This document shows, in pieces, positions 7,759 through 16,893 of a DNA stretch of 64,000 nt. Each line of letters opens with the position of its first letter. The stretch's first letter is position 1. Position numbers and translations under genes: made by a program. The notes below the pieces were generated by a model, which was not told where the DNA came from, ran no database searches, and saw nothing but the letters and a program-made list of their open reading frames with translations. Origin of the DNA: Flavobacteriales bacterium (GTDB lineage: Bacteria; Bacteroidota; Bacteroidia; Flavobacteriales_F; PHOS-HE28); NCBI GenBank assembly GCA_023957375.1, contig JAMLHB010000001.1, positions 1,528,245-1,592,244 on the forward strand, written 5' to 3'.

Positions 7759-8859
7759 CTATTTCAAATTGTTCGCCTCCTCCGCATCCGGCTCCACACC
7801 GGGATCTTCCAAGGGCCGAGCGGCCGTGTAGGTGCGCCAACGGGCCAGCACCGCCTCCATGTCGGCGGGCAGCGGGCTCTGGAAGCGCATGCGTTTGCCC
7901 GTCGCGGGGTGGTCGATCTCCAACACTGCGGCGTGCAGTGCCTGGCGCGGCAGCAGGCCGAAGCAATTCTCCACGAACTGCCTGTACTTGGTGAACACGG
8001 TGCCTTTCAGCACACGATCGCCGCCATAGGCCGCATCGTTGAAAAGAGGATGGCCGATGTGCTTCATGTGCGCCCGGATCTGGTGGGTGCGGCCGGTCTC
8101 CAACTTGCACTCCACCAGCGTCACGTACGTGAAGCGCTCCAGCACCCTCCAGTGGGTCACCGCTTGCTTCCCCTGCTCCGGGTCCACTGGCACGGACATC
8201 ACTGTGCGGTCCTTCGGCGATCGGTCGAGGTTGCCCTCGATGGTGCCCTCTTCCGCATCGAAATCGCCCCACACCAGGGCTTGGTACCGGCGGTCGTTGG
8301 TGCGCTCGTAGAACTGGCGCGCCAGATGGGCCATGGCATCCTCCGTTTTGCCCACCACCATCACCCCGCTGGTGTCCTTGTCCAAGCGGTGTACCAGACC
8401 GGGACGTGGCACGGGTTGGTTGGGTGAGGAGGGCAACTTGCCGAAATGGAACAACAGGGCGTTTACCAAGGTGCCCGTCCAGTTGCCGTGCCCGGGATGC
8501 ACCACCAAGCCGGCCTGCTTGTTGATCACCACGATCTGCGCATCCTCATACAATACCTCCAAGGGGATATCCTCGGGCAGCAGTTCCACCTCGCGCACGG
8601 GCTGCGGCAGCACCAAGGTGACCACATCGCGGGGCTTCACCTTGTAGCTGGGCTTCTCCGGCTTGCCGTTCACCAATACGTTGCCGTTCCGCGAGGCGGC
8701 GGCGATGCGCGTGCGCGAGGCCCCGCCCATGCGGTCGAACAGGAATTTGTCCAAGCGCACGGGTCCTTGGCCGGGGTCGGCCACCACGCGGTGATGCTCG
8801 TAGAGCTCCTGGTCCTCGCCGTTGTCCGTTTCGGCCGGAGCGTCCCTGTCCGTTTTCAT
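7759..8859 (-). CDS. RluA family pseudouridine synthase (RluD-like)
   Basis: A 366-residue enzyme that isomerises uridine to pseudouridine in RNA. An N-terminal S4 RNA-binding domain (about 35-95: RLDKFLFDRM, RIAAASRNGNVLVNG) precedes the catalytic domain, whose motif HRLDKDTSG near residue 155 carries the catalytic Asp. GRTHQIRAHMKHIGHPL is the second family block. S4 plus catalytic domain fits RluD/RluC rather than RluA. The ATG at 8859 is used; it shares one base with the upstream stop (TGATG), and a TTG one codon earlier is less likely. Operon with the PASTA and T9SS cargo genes upstream. A C-terminal acidic tail of about 25 residues is not conserved in the family. Confidence 0.93.
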   Translation of the reverse strand: MKTDRDAPAETDNGEDQELYEHHRVVADPGQGPVRLDKFLFDRMGGASRTRIAAASRNGNVLVNGKPEKPSYKVKPRDVVTLVLPQPVREVELLPEDIPLEVLYEDAQIVVINKQAGLVVHPGHGNWTGTLVNALLFHFGKLPSSPNQPVPRPGLVHRLDKDTSGVMVVGKTEDAMAHLARQFYERTNDRRYQALVWGDFDAEEGTIEGNLDRSPKDRTVMSVPVDPEQGKQAVTHWRVLERFTYVTLVECKLETGRTHQIRAHMKHIGHPLFNDAAYGGDRVLKGTVFTKYRQFVENCFGLLPRQALHAAVLEIDHPATGKRMRFQSPLPADMEAVLARWRTYTAARPLEDPGVEPDAEEANNLK

Positions 8860-11123
8860 CAATGTTGCACGATCAAACGGCCCTGCCCGACGGTTTCACC
8901 GCCCCGGCCGATGAGCCGCACCACATACAATCCTTCGGCCACGCCCTGCAACGAAAACTGCTCCCCCCAACGGTCCCAATCGCGTACCACTCGGCCCATG
9001 GGATCGATCAGCTGCACACGTGCCACCTGCGCGGTCCCTTGCTCCACCTTCACGTGGAAGACATCACCCGCAGGGTTGGGGTACAGGCTGAAGACTGCGT
9101 TCGCCCCAGGCTGCTCCCCGACCCCTGCAAAAGGGTCCACGGCGGCCACCATCACCGGGCGGATCATCCAGGAGGCTTGCTGCGCCGACTGCTGCCAGCC
9201 CTGCCCCACTTTGTAGAACATCTTGTCCTGGTTGTTGCGGTTCTTGTCCATGCCCAGGTTCATCCGCATGTCGTTGGTTTGTACCCAGCCCACATAAAAG
9301 GTTCCGTCCACGGCAATAGTGCTGTCCAAGGGATATTCCATGAAGTTGTCCGGTCCCCAGAGACGGTATTCCGGGCTGCTGAAAGAGACGTTCTGGAAGA
9401 GGACCACCTCGGGGTCGAGGCTCTTCCACACGGTGATGATGAAGGAGCCGTTTGCGGGGTTGTTCACCGGCGGCGGATCGTAGGTGAAGATGGGCGCGAA
9501 GTAGAGCCTCAGGGCCCGCAGGGAATCCTCGCCCTGGGTATCGAAACGATAGGCCTGCATGGCCCCGGCAGCGTTCAGGCTGTAGCCCGCCTCCGCCGTG
9601 CCGTCGTCGTAGGCGTAGTAGTTGCTGATCTCCTGCACATAGCGCATGGTGTCGTTGTAGGCGCAGGCATCCGGGGTGGCGTTGGTCCAGAACTTGGTGG
9701 TGACGAAAGCGGCATCCGGGCAGGCTCCGAGGTCGTACACCAACGGATTGCCCCCACTGTTCACCGGGTGGGTGGTGTTGAACGAACTGTGGGCATTGCC
9801 GCTGATGTTGTTCCCGTATCCATTGCGCGCGGCGCTCCAGCCACAGCCCGAGTCCACCAAGTAGCCCCAGGTGATGAATTTGTCCTGCAGGTCGTTGTTG
9901 CGCTGCAGCAAGTTCACCTCGGCGGCCATGTAGCTTGCCGGGGCCTGGGTGAACTTGGCGAACGGCACCGAGGTATAGGTCTGCAGCAGGCCGGCCTCCG
10001 CGTACACGAAGGCCACGTCCTGCAGCACCGTATCGGTGGCGGTGCGGTTGCGGTCCAGGCGCACATAGTCAATGTGCCACTGGTCCACCATGCCCCCCAA
10101 GGAGGCATCGTTGCGGAAGCGCATCCGGAAATCAGCCTTCAGGAACTTGGCGTCGGTAATGGGCACCATGATCTGGCGGAACTGGTCGGGCGCTGCCGTG
10201 CCCGGGCGGCTCCATACGCGGAACCAGGTTTGCTCCTGGGGGGCGAACAGTTCCAGGTACAAGCTGTCCTCGGCATGGGCCAGTTCATCGCCACTGCGGC
10301 CGATGGGCTCGCAGAAGAAGCTCAGGTAGACGCTGTCGCTTGCCGGGAAGGCCAGGTTGATCGGCACGGAGGTAAGCTTGTCCGCCGGGCCGTTCACGTT
10401 GGGGTTGGTGGGATCATAAGGGTAGCCGGTGCGGTCCATGCCGTCCAGCGTGGCCACGCCAATGGAGGGCGGATCGATGGGGAATGAGTTGTTCACGTAG
10501 GCATCGTCATCCTCCCAGAGGATCCAAGGGCGCGGGCTGTTGTCCGGGTTGATGTAGGTGCGCGGGTCCGGGTCCACGATATACACCATCATGGAATCCT
10601 GGAGGAAGGTGGGTTCCACGGCCAGCGTGTCCGGGCCGTTTCCGCCCACGGCATCCAGAATGGTATACGGCGGCCAGAGGAACATGCTCTGCTGGGCAGG
10701 CGGGTAGCTGCTGAGGTCGCGCACAATGGCGACGATGGCCGGCAAGGTGTCGATGATGATGGTGTCCGCCCCTGTATCGATGGTGTAGCGCAAGGCCGGA
10801 TCGGTGATGAAGGCCATGTCCGGTGTGCTGGCGCCGCCCACTTCAATGCGGTAGATGGTTTCCGAATAATGCACGTCCGCGTCGCCTTGCAACGCATTGC
10901 GGTGGCGCGTGCGGTCCACCGAAAAGTCGTCGATCACCGGCAAGGTTTGGCCCAGGTTCTGGTACAGGTACACCTCGTTGAGGCCACCGGCCTTTTCCTG
11001 CGCCGGTTGTGTGCCGGGCCGGGGGATGAAGCCCAGTGGTGAAATGATCTCTTGCGCAAGCAGCGGGCAGGCCAGCACCACGGTCGGCAACAGGAGTGTG
11101 CAAAAGCGTACGAATGCGCTCAT
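8859..11123 (-). CDS. Secreted T9SS type A cargo protein, large hypothetical
   Basis: A 754-residue protein with a signal peptide ending near CPLLAQE and a C-terminal type A sorting domain (VFSLYPNPAGDVFHV, then QLIDPMGRVVR and GLYVVRLIGRGG). T9SS carries such proteins across the outer membrane and a sortase-like protein removes the tail. The central part has many Asp/Asn/Gly-rich loops and beta segments and no recognised enzyme motif; a surface-exposed structural or adhesive role is the safest guess. It lies between the PASTA and pseudouridine synthase genes and overlaps the latter by one base. The start at 11123 places the signal peptide correctly. Confidence 0.85.
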   Translation of the reverse strand: MSAFVRFCTLLLPTVVLACPLLAQEIISPLGFIPRPGTQPAQEKAGGLNEVYLYQNLGQTLPVIDDFSVDRTRHRNALQGDADVHYSETIYRIEVGGASTPDMAFITDPALRYTIDTGADTIIIDTLPAIVAIVRDLSSYPPAQQSMFLWPPYTILDAVGGNGPDTLAVEPTFLQDSMMVYIVDPDPRTYINPDNSPRPWILWEDDDAYVNNSFPIDPPSIGVATLDGMDRTGYPYDPTNPNVNGPADKLTSVPINLAFPASDSVYLSFFCEPIGRSGDELAHAEDSLYLELFAPQEQTWFRVWSRPGTAAPDQFRQIMVPITDAKFLKADFRMRFRNDASLGGMVDQWHIDYVRLDRNRTATDTVLQDVAFVYAEAGLLQTYTSVPFAKFTQAPASYMAAEVNLLQRNNDLQDKFITWGYLVDSGCGWSAARNGYGNNISGNAHSSFNTTHPVNSGGNPLVYDLGACPDAAFVTTKFWTNATPDACAYNDTMRYVQEISNYYAYDDGTAEAGYSLNAAGAMQAYRFDTQGEDSLRALRLYFAPIFTYDPPPVNNPANGSFIITVWKSLDPEVVLFQNVSFSSPEYRLWGPDNFMEYPLDSTIAVDGTFYVGWVQTNDMRMNLGMDKNRNNQDKMFYKVGQGWQQSAQQASWMIRPVMVAAVDPFAGVGEQPGANAVFSLYPNPAGDVFHVKVEQGTAQVARVQLIDPMGRVVRDWDRWGEQFSLQGVAEGLYVVRLIGRGGETVGQGRLIVQH

Positions 11124-11136
11124 GGTTCGATGATTT

Positions 11137-11910
11137 TCAAGGCGTGGCGGCCGTGGTGTCCATGGTGAGCCATACATCCACCGCGCCGCCGGGGCTTACC
11201 AGCTCTTCCGGGCCGGGCGCAGGGAACTGGCGCACCACGCGTGCCAACGCCGTATCGCAGCCGTTATTGCCGCACCCCTGCACTTGCACCACCAAGCCCA
11301 AGTTCAACGCTGCCATGGACAACACGGCCTTCATCTCCGCGAAACCCATGCCGCGCAGGTCCGGTACTGGCACCCGCTCCCCATGCTGGCCCTGGCCCAG
11401 CACCAACGTGATCGCCTCGCCCTTGCGGATCCGGCTTTCCGGTGCGATGGGCTGGCCTTTGTACAATTGTGCCAGTACGCAATCCAGGCAGGGGTCGGGC
11501 TTGTACTGCACTTCGGCCACCTTCAGGCCCAGGATCTCCATGACGCTGATCGCTTGGCGCTTGCTCAAGTTCACCAAGGCCGGCATGTTCAGCATCTTTG
11601 GCTGGCTGGCGTTCAGCACCAAATAAACGGTGCGGTCCGGTTTCACGAACCGTCCGCTGTCCGGGTCCTGGTCTACCACGGTCCCCTTCGGGGCCTCGTC
11701 GGAATATACGGAATCGATCACCTCCGCCTGCAGCCCGATGGCCTGAAGCGCGTCGGCGGCCTCGTTGTAGGTCATCGCCTTCAGGTCGGGCACCTTCACC
11801 TTCACGTTGTGCCGCGTATAGGCGCCCATCCACACCCAAGCGCCCAGCACCAGCAAGGCGGCCAGTACAACGGGGGCCAAGATCAGGAAAAGTCGTTTTC
11901 CGCCGGTCAT
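11137..11910 (-). CDS. Membrane-anchored PASTA domain protein without kinase domain
   Basis: A 257-residue protein: a short cytoplasmic N-terminus, one membrane helix (LFLILAPVVLAALLVLGAWVW), then three PASTA-like repeats outside the membrane (VPDLKAMTYNEAADALQAIG; MPALVNLSKRQAISVMEILG; VPDLRGMGFAEMKAVLSMAA). PASTA repeats bind uncrosslinked peptidoglycan or beta-lactams in kinases and penicillin-binding proteins. Here no kinase or transpeptidase domain is present. The gene is divergent from ddl, which makes the D-Ala-D-Ala end of the same polymer, so a cell-wall role is plausible. Two Cys pairs (PCLDC and GCGNNGC) may form disulfides. Confidence 0.88.
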   Translation of the reverse strand: MTGGKRLFLILAPVVLAALLVLGAWVWMGAYTRHNVKVKVPDLKAMTYNEAADALQAIGLQAEVIDSVYSDEAPKGTVVDQDPDSGRFVKPDRTVYLVLNASQPKMLNMPALVNLSKRQAISVMEILGLKVAEVQYKPDPCLDCVLAQLYKGQPIAPESRIRKGEAITLVLGQGQHGERVPVPDLRGMGFAEMKAVLSMAALNLGLVVQVQGCGNNGCDTALARVVRQFPAPGPEELVSPGGAVDVWLTMDTTAATP

Positions 11911-11942
11911 GCGCCATGCCGGACCCTTGGGACGGCAAGGCG

Positions 11943-11950
11943 CGAATATA
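11943..11950 (-). promoter_or_regulatory. -7 promoter box of the PASTA gene operon
   Basis: On the minus strand the site reads TATATTCG followed by CGCC, an exact TAnnTTYG match, 32 bases upstream of the ATG at 11910. It would drive the PASTA, T9SS cargo and pseudouridine synthase genes. Confidence 0.6.
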
Positions 11951-12057
11951 CTTCGCCAGCTACCGGCGGCATCAACATGCCGCCGTTGGCAGTTCCGCGC
12001 TTGAACCACGCTTCCGGCCCGCCGGCCCGCGATCTTTGGATCATCCAGCCAACAACC

Positions 12058-13056
12058 ATGCCCCTCCCCTTCATCGCCATCCTGCGCGGCGGTTACACCG
12101 GCGAATCAGTGATCAGCATGAAAAGCGCCCAAACCATGATGGACGTCATCGATCCCGCAAGGTTCGACCCGGCGTTCATTACCGTGGCCAGCGGTGCATG
12201 GACCTGCGAACGGGCCGATGGCGCAAAGCTCCCGTTCGATCGCGGCAACTTCACCGCCAACAGGGGCCATGGCCCGGAACGCTTTGATGCCGCCTTGATC
12301 GCCATCCACGGCACTCCGGGGGAAGACGGCAAGCTGCAAGGCTACTTGGACATGCTGGGCGTGCCCTACCAAACGGGCGGCGTGCTGAACATGGCGCTCA
12401 CCATGAGCAAATTCAGCACCACCGGACTATTGCGCCAAATGGGCTTCCCCGTGGCCACCTCCCTGCGGCTACACGGCCGGAATGCCGGAACGGAACAACG
12501 CATCCTGAAGGAAGTGGGCCTGCCCTGCTTCGTGAAGCCCGATACCAGCGGCAGCAGCTTAGGCATCAGCAAGGTGAAAACGGAAGCCGAACTGCAGTCG
12601 GCGTTGGACAAAGCCTTCGCCGAGGACAAGATCGTGATGTGCGAGGCGTTCATCAAGGGCAGGGAGCTCACCTGCGGGGTGATCAACCTCAAAGGCCGGG
12701 TGCAGGCGCTGCCCGTTTGCGAGATCCGCACGACCCATGAATTTTTCGACTTCGATGCCAAGTATCACGCTGCCGATACGGAGGAGCTGGTACCGGCACC
12801 CATTCCGGACGAAATTGCAGCCCTGGTGCAGCAGCGTTCAGCAGCCATCTACGAAGCACTGAACTGCAATGGCTTAGTGCGCATCGACCATTTCTGGCAG
12901 GAAGGCCAAGGCACCGGTAACAACGTGGTGACCATCGAGGTGAACACCGTGCCGGGCTTTACGCCGGTGAGCATTTTCCCGCGGATGTTGAAGGCTGCGG
13001 GCATTCCCGTTGCCGATGCGGTGAACGGCCTGGTGGCGGGGATGCTTCAGAGCTGA
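12058..13056 (+). CDS. ddl: D-alanine--D-alanine ligase
   Basis: A 332-residue ATP-grasp enzyme that joins two D-alanines for peptidoglycan precursors in the cytoplasm. The N-terminal AILRGGYTGES glycine-rich block, IHGTPGEDGKLQGYLDMLG, the ATP-binding FVKPDTSGSSLGISKV near residue 160 and the metal-binding EVNTVPGFTPVSIFP near 293 are all in place. GATCTTTG at 12031-12038 resembles a -7 box 19 bases upstream. The gene is divergent from the PASTA gene and its last 10 bases overlap the end of rdgB on the other strand. Confidence 0.96.
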   Translation: MPLPFIAILRGGYTGESVISMKSAQTMMDVIDPARFDPAFITVASGAWTCERADGAKLPFDRGNFTANRGHGPERFDAALIAIHGTPGEDGKLQGYLDMLGVPYQTGGVLNMALTMSKFSTTGLLRQMGFPVATSLRLHGRNAGTEQRILKEVGLPCFVKPDTSGSSLGISKVKTEAELQSALDKAFAEDKIVMCEAFIKGRELTCGVINLKGRVQALPVCEIRTTHEFFDFDAKYHAADTEELVPAPIPDEIAALVQQRSAAIYEALNCNGLVRIDHFWQEGQGTGNNVVTIEVNTVPGFTPVSIFPRMLKAAGIPVADAVNGLVAGMLQS

Positions 13057-13631
13057 CGCTCCGCCAGGAAGCGCACCAGCTTCCACACGGCATGTCCCCG
13101 GTGGCTGATGGCGTTCTTGCGCACGGCATCCAGTTCCGCAAAGGTCAGATCGCTCATTTCCGGAAGAAAAACGGGATCATAGCCGAAGCCGTTTGTGCCC
13201 CGTTCTTCCCGGGTGATCGTTCCGCGCACTTCCCCCTCGAAGAGGTGCTCGCCCTCCTGCCCCACCAGGGCGATCACCGTGCGAAAGCGCGCACGTCGGT
13301 CTTTTACGCCCTGCAACTCATGTAGCAATTTGGCCACGTTGGCCTTGTCGTCCTTCTGCGGCCCGGCATAGAATGCGGAATCTACGCCCGGTGCACCGCC
13401 TAGGGCATCCACCTCCAAGCCGGAATCATCGGCAATGCAGGGCAGGCCCGTGCGCTCATGCGCAAAACGTGCTTTTTCCAGGGCATTCGCCGCGAACGTG
13501 TTCCCGGTTTCGGGGAGGTCGGTGGGCAGGCCCGCATCGCGCAGGCCGAGCAGTTCCAGGTGGTGTGGTAGCATGGCGCGCAGTTCGGCAAGCTTGCCGG
13601 GGTTGCCGGTGCAGAGGAGGAGCTGGGGCAT
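13047..13631 (-). CDS. rdgB: XTP/dITP pyrophosphatase (Ham1/RdgB)
   Basis: A 194-residue cytosolic enzyme that hydrolyses non-canonical purine triphosphates (ITP, XTP) to monophosphates and so protects DNA and RNA. Family blocks: LCTGNPGKLAELRAML at the start, DDSGLEVDALGGAPGVDS near residue 68, FEGEVRGTI, GTNGFGYDPVFLP near 150 and the C-terminal SHRGHAVWKL. The ATG at 13631 gives the standard N-terminus. It converges on ddl with a 10 bp overlap of the two coding ends. Confidence 0.95.
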   Translation of the reverse strand: MPQLLLCTGNPGKLAELRAMLPHHLELLGLRDAGLPTDLPETGNTFAANALEKARFAHERTGLPCIADDSGLEVDALGGAPGVDSAFYAGPQKDDKANVAKLLHELQGVKDRRARFRTVIALVGQEGEHLFEGEVRGTITREERGTNGFGYDPVFLPEMSDLTFAELDAVRKNAISHRGHAVWKLVRFLAERQL

Positions 13632-13705
13632 GGGGAATACGTGGGATGCAACGACACAATTCAAGGCTCCTGTTATCCTTGTCCATGGGCGGCCTGCCGC
13701 ACCCT

Positions 13706-13713
13706 TATCTTCG
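13706..13713 (+). promoter_or_regulatory. -7 promoter box at the head of the glycan locus
   Basis: TATCTTCG matches TAnnTTYG and lies 21 bases before the ATG at 13735. It is the best candidate for the promoter that opens the 13.7-26.4 kb run of plus-strand glycan genes. Confidence 0.5.
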
Positions 13714-13734
13714 GCAACAACTTCTCCAAGGATT

Positions 13735-14658
13735 ATGCGGGAATATGCATATTTCAAGGGATCTGGGTGGAAAACAAGAACCTTCAACCTGTTCCGGCGG
13801 ACGTTCAAATGGGGCCCTCTTGAGAGGCTGCTCCAGAAACAAGTGCAAGGAAAGCCTCCAGGCAAAGGCTGGGCGAAGTTAGTTCCTGCGGAGTATCTTT
13901 ATGCCCCTGGTTCATGGCGCACGGTGGTCCGTGGCAAGCATGAAATGCGGCTCGACCTGTCCAACACAACAGACCACTGGGCCTGTTTTGCCATGAGCGA
14001 ACCCGCCCATTCCGCCTTTGAAAAACACCTCAAACTGGGCTGCACCGTGGTGGACATTGGTGCCAATATCGGTGTGCAAACGCTTGCGTATTCCGCAATA
14101 GCAGGAATTGGGGGCCGGGTGATCTCGCTGGAACCGCATCCTGAAACATTCAAGCGGTTGGAGCATCACCTCCAGATCAACGGGATAACCAATGTTACCG
14201 CGTTGAACGTTGGCATCGGCCAAGAGGAATCCGTGGTGACGATGTACGAAGTGGTTGCATCCAACTCAGGCATGAACCGGATCATCCCCACCATGGATAC
14301 CCCGAATTTATTCCCGCATACCGAGGTGCGGATAACCCCTTTGGGCACCATTCTCCATGGCCTTGGTGTTGAACACGTCGACGCGATCAAGATCGATGTG
14401 GAAGGATTTGAAATGGAAGTACTAAAGGGATGCCGCTCCACCTTGCTGAAGGATATGCCGACGCTGTTGGTGGAAGTGGACGATGACAATCTGAGGGAAA
14501 ACCGATCTTCAGCGAAGGAACTGGCCACGTTTTTGGCTTCGCTGGATTACACGATCCGAATGGCGCATGACGGGGCCGCCATCCCTGGCAACCTGGAGCA
14601 CACGCATTTCGATATCCTCTGTACCAACGCCGGGATCAAGCAGGAACATGCTTCCTGA
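13735..14658 (+). CDS. FkbM family methyltransferase
   Basis: A 307-residue SAM-dependent O-methyltransferase of the FkbM family. Motif I is DIGANIGVQT near residue 107, and the family-defining IKIDVEGFEMEVLKG is near 217. Such enzymes methylate sugar hydroxyls in surface glycans or natural products. The ATG at 13735 follows AAGGATT, a usable ribosome-binding site. It opens the glycan locus; the next gene starts 101 bp later. Substrate unknown. Confidence 0.88.
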   Translation: MREYAYFKGSGWKTRTFNLFRRTFKWGPLERLLQKQVQGKPPGKGWAKLVPAEYLYAPGSWRTVVRGKHEMRLDLSNTTDHWACFAMSEPAHSAFEKHLKLGCTVVDIGANIGVQTLAYSAIAGIGGRVISLEPHPETFKRLEHHLQINGITNVTALNVGIGQEESVVTMYEVVASNSGMNRIIPTMDTPNLFPHTEVRITPLGTILHGLGVEHVDAIKIDVEGFEMEVLKGCRSTLLKDMPTLLVEVDDDNLRENRSSAKELATFLASLDYTIRMAHDGAAIPGNLEHTHFDILCTNAGIKQEHAS

Positions 14659-14759
14659 GCAGCGTGCAAAGGCCAAAGGGGCTGGCAGCCACCTGGTCTT
14701 CGCCTGTCCTGTTGAAATACGTACTCTTGCATGCACACTTGGCAAGAAAGAAAAAAGGC

Positions 14760-15821
14760 ATGGGAAAAACCATCCTGATCACCGGCGGGGCCGGCTTTGT
14801 GGGATCGAGCTTGGCATTGCACCTGAAGGCGGAGTCCCCCCAAGACCGGGTGATCTCTTTTGACAACTTACGAAGGCGGGGCAGCGAGCTGAACATCCCG
14901 AGGCTGAAAGCCAATGGTATCGAATTCATCCACGGGGATGTGCGATCGGCTGCCGACGTGGGCGGGCTGCCGCCGTTTGACCTGCTGATCGAATGTTCTG
15001 CAGAGCCATCGGTAATGGCAGGGTACGGTGCGGATGCCCGCTACGTGGTGGACACCAACCTCATGGGAACGGTGAACTGCCTCGAGGCAGCGGCCCAGTA
15101 CAAGGCAGACGTGCTGTTCATGAGCACCAGCCGGGTGTACCCGATCGCGGCCATCAATGAGCTATGCGTGGAATCCGAAAAGGGATTCACTCTCAGGGAA
15201 GGCGCAACACCCGGTGCTACGAAAATGGGAATTGCCGAAGACTTCCCACTGGCCGGGATCCGTTCCCTTTACGGGGCCACTAAGTTGGCCAGCGAACTCC
15301 TGATCGCGGAATATGCTGAAATACATGGGCTTCGTGCCGTGGTGAACCGCTGCGGCGTGATCGCCGGCCCCTGGCAAATGGGGAAAACCGACCAAGGCTT
15401 CGTTTTGCTTTGGATCGCCCGGCACCATTGGGAACTTCCACTGAGCTACATCGGGTTCGGTGGCAAGGGCTCACAGGTGCGTGACGTATTGCACATCGAT
15501 GACCTGTGCGAATTGATAGGCACGCAGGTTGGTGCCATGGAAGAGCTCCAAGGCAAAACCTTCAATGTTGGCGGCGGCGCGGCAAATAGCGCTTCATTAC
15601 GCGGATTCACCGAGCTGTCCGCCTCCATCACCGGGAATAGGATTACCGTGGCAAGCGACCCGGCTGAACGGCCTGGCGACCTCAAGCTGTACGTCACCGA
15701 TAATTCGCGCGTATCGGAGGCCACCGGCTGGGCACCCCGGCGCAACCTGCCTACCTTGGTCGCCGATTCCTACCAATGGCTGTTGGACAACGAAGACCTG
15801 CTACGGCCCATTCTTTCCTGA
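14760..15821 (+). CDS. NAD-dependent epimerase/dehydratase, CDP-paratose 2-epimerase-like
   Basis: A 353-residue extended short-chain dehydrogenase. The NAD loop is TGGAGFVGS at residues 8-16, [15 protein letters not shown] follows it as in CDP-tyvelose/paratose epimerases, and the catalytic pair is in YGATK (Tyr171, Lys175). The later block [19 protein letters not shown] and [12 protein letters not shown] also fits that family. It would interconvert nucleotide-activated sugars for the glycan made here. The ATG at 14760 follows a purine-rich stretch (GAAAGAAAAAAGG). A second, diverged member follows 7 bp later. Confidence 0.88.
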   Translation: MGKTILITGGAGFVGSSLALHLKAESPQDRVISFDNLRRRGSELNIPRLKANGIEFIHGDVRSAADVGGLPPFDLLIECSAEPSVMAGYGADARYVVDTNLMGTVNCLEAAAQYKADVLFMSTSRVYPIAAINELCVESEKGFTLREGATPGATKMGIAEDFPLAGIRSLYGATKLASELLIAEYAEIHGLRAVVNRCGVIAGPWQMGKTDQGFVLLWIARHHWELPLSYIGFGGKGSQVRDVLHIDDLCELIGTQVGAMEELQGKTFNVGGGAANSASLRGFTELSASITGNRITVASDPAERPGDLKLYVTDNSRVSEATGWAPRRNLPTLVADSYQWLLDNEDLLRPILS

Positions 15822-15828
15822 TCAATTC

Positions 15829-16893
15829 ATGAGAACCGTTCTTATCACGGGCTCGGGCGGCCTGATCGGCGGTACCGCGACCCGTTATTTCAGCAACCTC
15901 GCGAACTGCGTAGTTGGTATCGATAACGACATGCGACGTGTCTTCTTCGGCGAGGAGGCCAGCACGTCCTGGCATGTAAGGCAACTCCAGGAGGAAATGC
16001 CCAACTACATGCACCACAACACGGACATCCGTGACAGGGAAGCACTGGAGCGCATCTTCATGGAGCATGGGAAGGACATCGACCTGGTGATCCACACGGC
16101 GGCACAACCCAGCCACGACAAGGCAGCACAGATCCCTTTCCTGGATTTCGAGGTAAATGCCAACGGCACCCTGAACCTGCTGGAAATGACGCGCCAGCAT
16201 TGTCCGGAGGCTGTGTTCATCTTCACCAGCACCAACAAGGTATACGGCGATGCCCCCAACAACCTTCCACTGGCGGAGCTGGAAACCCGCTGGGAAGTGG
16301 CGCAGGACCATCCCTACTACGAGCACGGAATCGATGAGCACTTGACCATCGACCAGTCCAAGCACAGCCTGTTCGGCGCCTCCAAGGTGGCAGCAGACAT
16401 CATGGTGCAGGAGTACGGCCGCTATTTCGGCATGAAGACAGGCATCTTCCGCGGAGGATGCCTCACAGGCCCCAAGCATAGCGGCACGCAACTGCACGGT
16501 TTCCTTTCCTACCTGATGAAATGCGCCTTGGACAAGCGCCCGTACACGATCTTCGGCTACAAAGGGAAGCAGGTGCGCGACAATATCCACAGCGATGACC
16601 TGGTGGCCATGTTCGACGCCTTCCGGAAAAACCCCAGGGAGGCAGCAGTATACAATGCCGGCGGTGGCCGTTTCGCCAACTGTTCCATGCTGGAGGCCAT
16701 CGGAATGTGCGAGCGGATCACGGGGAACAAAATGAACATTACACTGAGTGACACCAACCGCATTGGCGACCATATCTGGTACGTGAGCGACCTGAGCCGC
16801 TTCAAGACCGACTACCCCGACTGGCACCCCCAATACGGCATCGAGGAAACCTTGATCCAAATCTTCGAGGAGTTCAGGAAAAGGCCGCACTGA
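15829..16893 (+). CDS. NAD-dependent epimerase/dehydratase with Phe in place of the catalytic Tyr
   Basis: A 354-residue extended short-chain dehydrogenase related to the gene just upstream. The NAD loop TGSGGLIGG (residues 7-15), STNKVYGDA, and [17 protein letters not shown] fit the CDP-tyvelose/paratose 2-epimerase group. The usual YxxxK reads LFGASK here, so Phe182 stands where the catalytic Tyr normally is, with Lys186 kept. The codon is TTC, so this is not a misread stop or frame. Either a different acid-base residue is used or the protein acts with its neighbour. Its stop overlaps the next start (TGATG). Confidence 0.87.
   Translation: MRTVLITGSGGLIGGTATRYFSNLANCVVGIDNDMRRVFFGEEASTSWHVRQLQEEMPNYMHHNTDIRDREALERIFMEHGKDIDLVIHTAAQPSHDKAAQIPFLDFEVNANGTLNLLEMTRQHCPEAVFIFTSTNKVYGDAPNNLPLAELETRWEVAQDHPYYEHGIDEHLTIDQSKHSLFGASKVAADIMVQEYGRYFGMKTGIFRGGCLTGPKHSGTQLHGFLSYLMKCALDKRPYTIFGYKGKQVRDNIHSDDLVAMFDAFRKNPREAAVYNAGGGRFANCSMLEAIGMCERITGNKMNITLSDTNRIGDHIWYVSDLSRFKTDYPDWHPQYGIEETLIQIFEEFRKRPH

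Noticed and set aside
8862-10487. 541-codon open frame opposite the T9SS cargo gene
   Set aside because: Same reasoning: no domain, biased composition, and the opposite strand has a signal peptide and a sorting domain.
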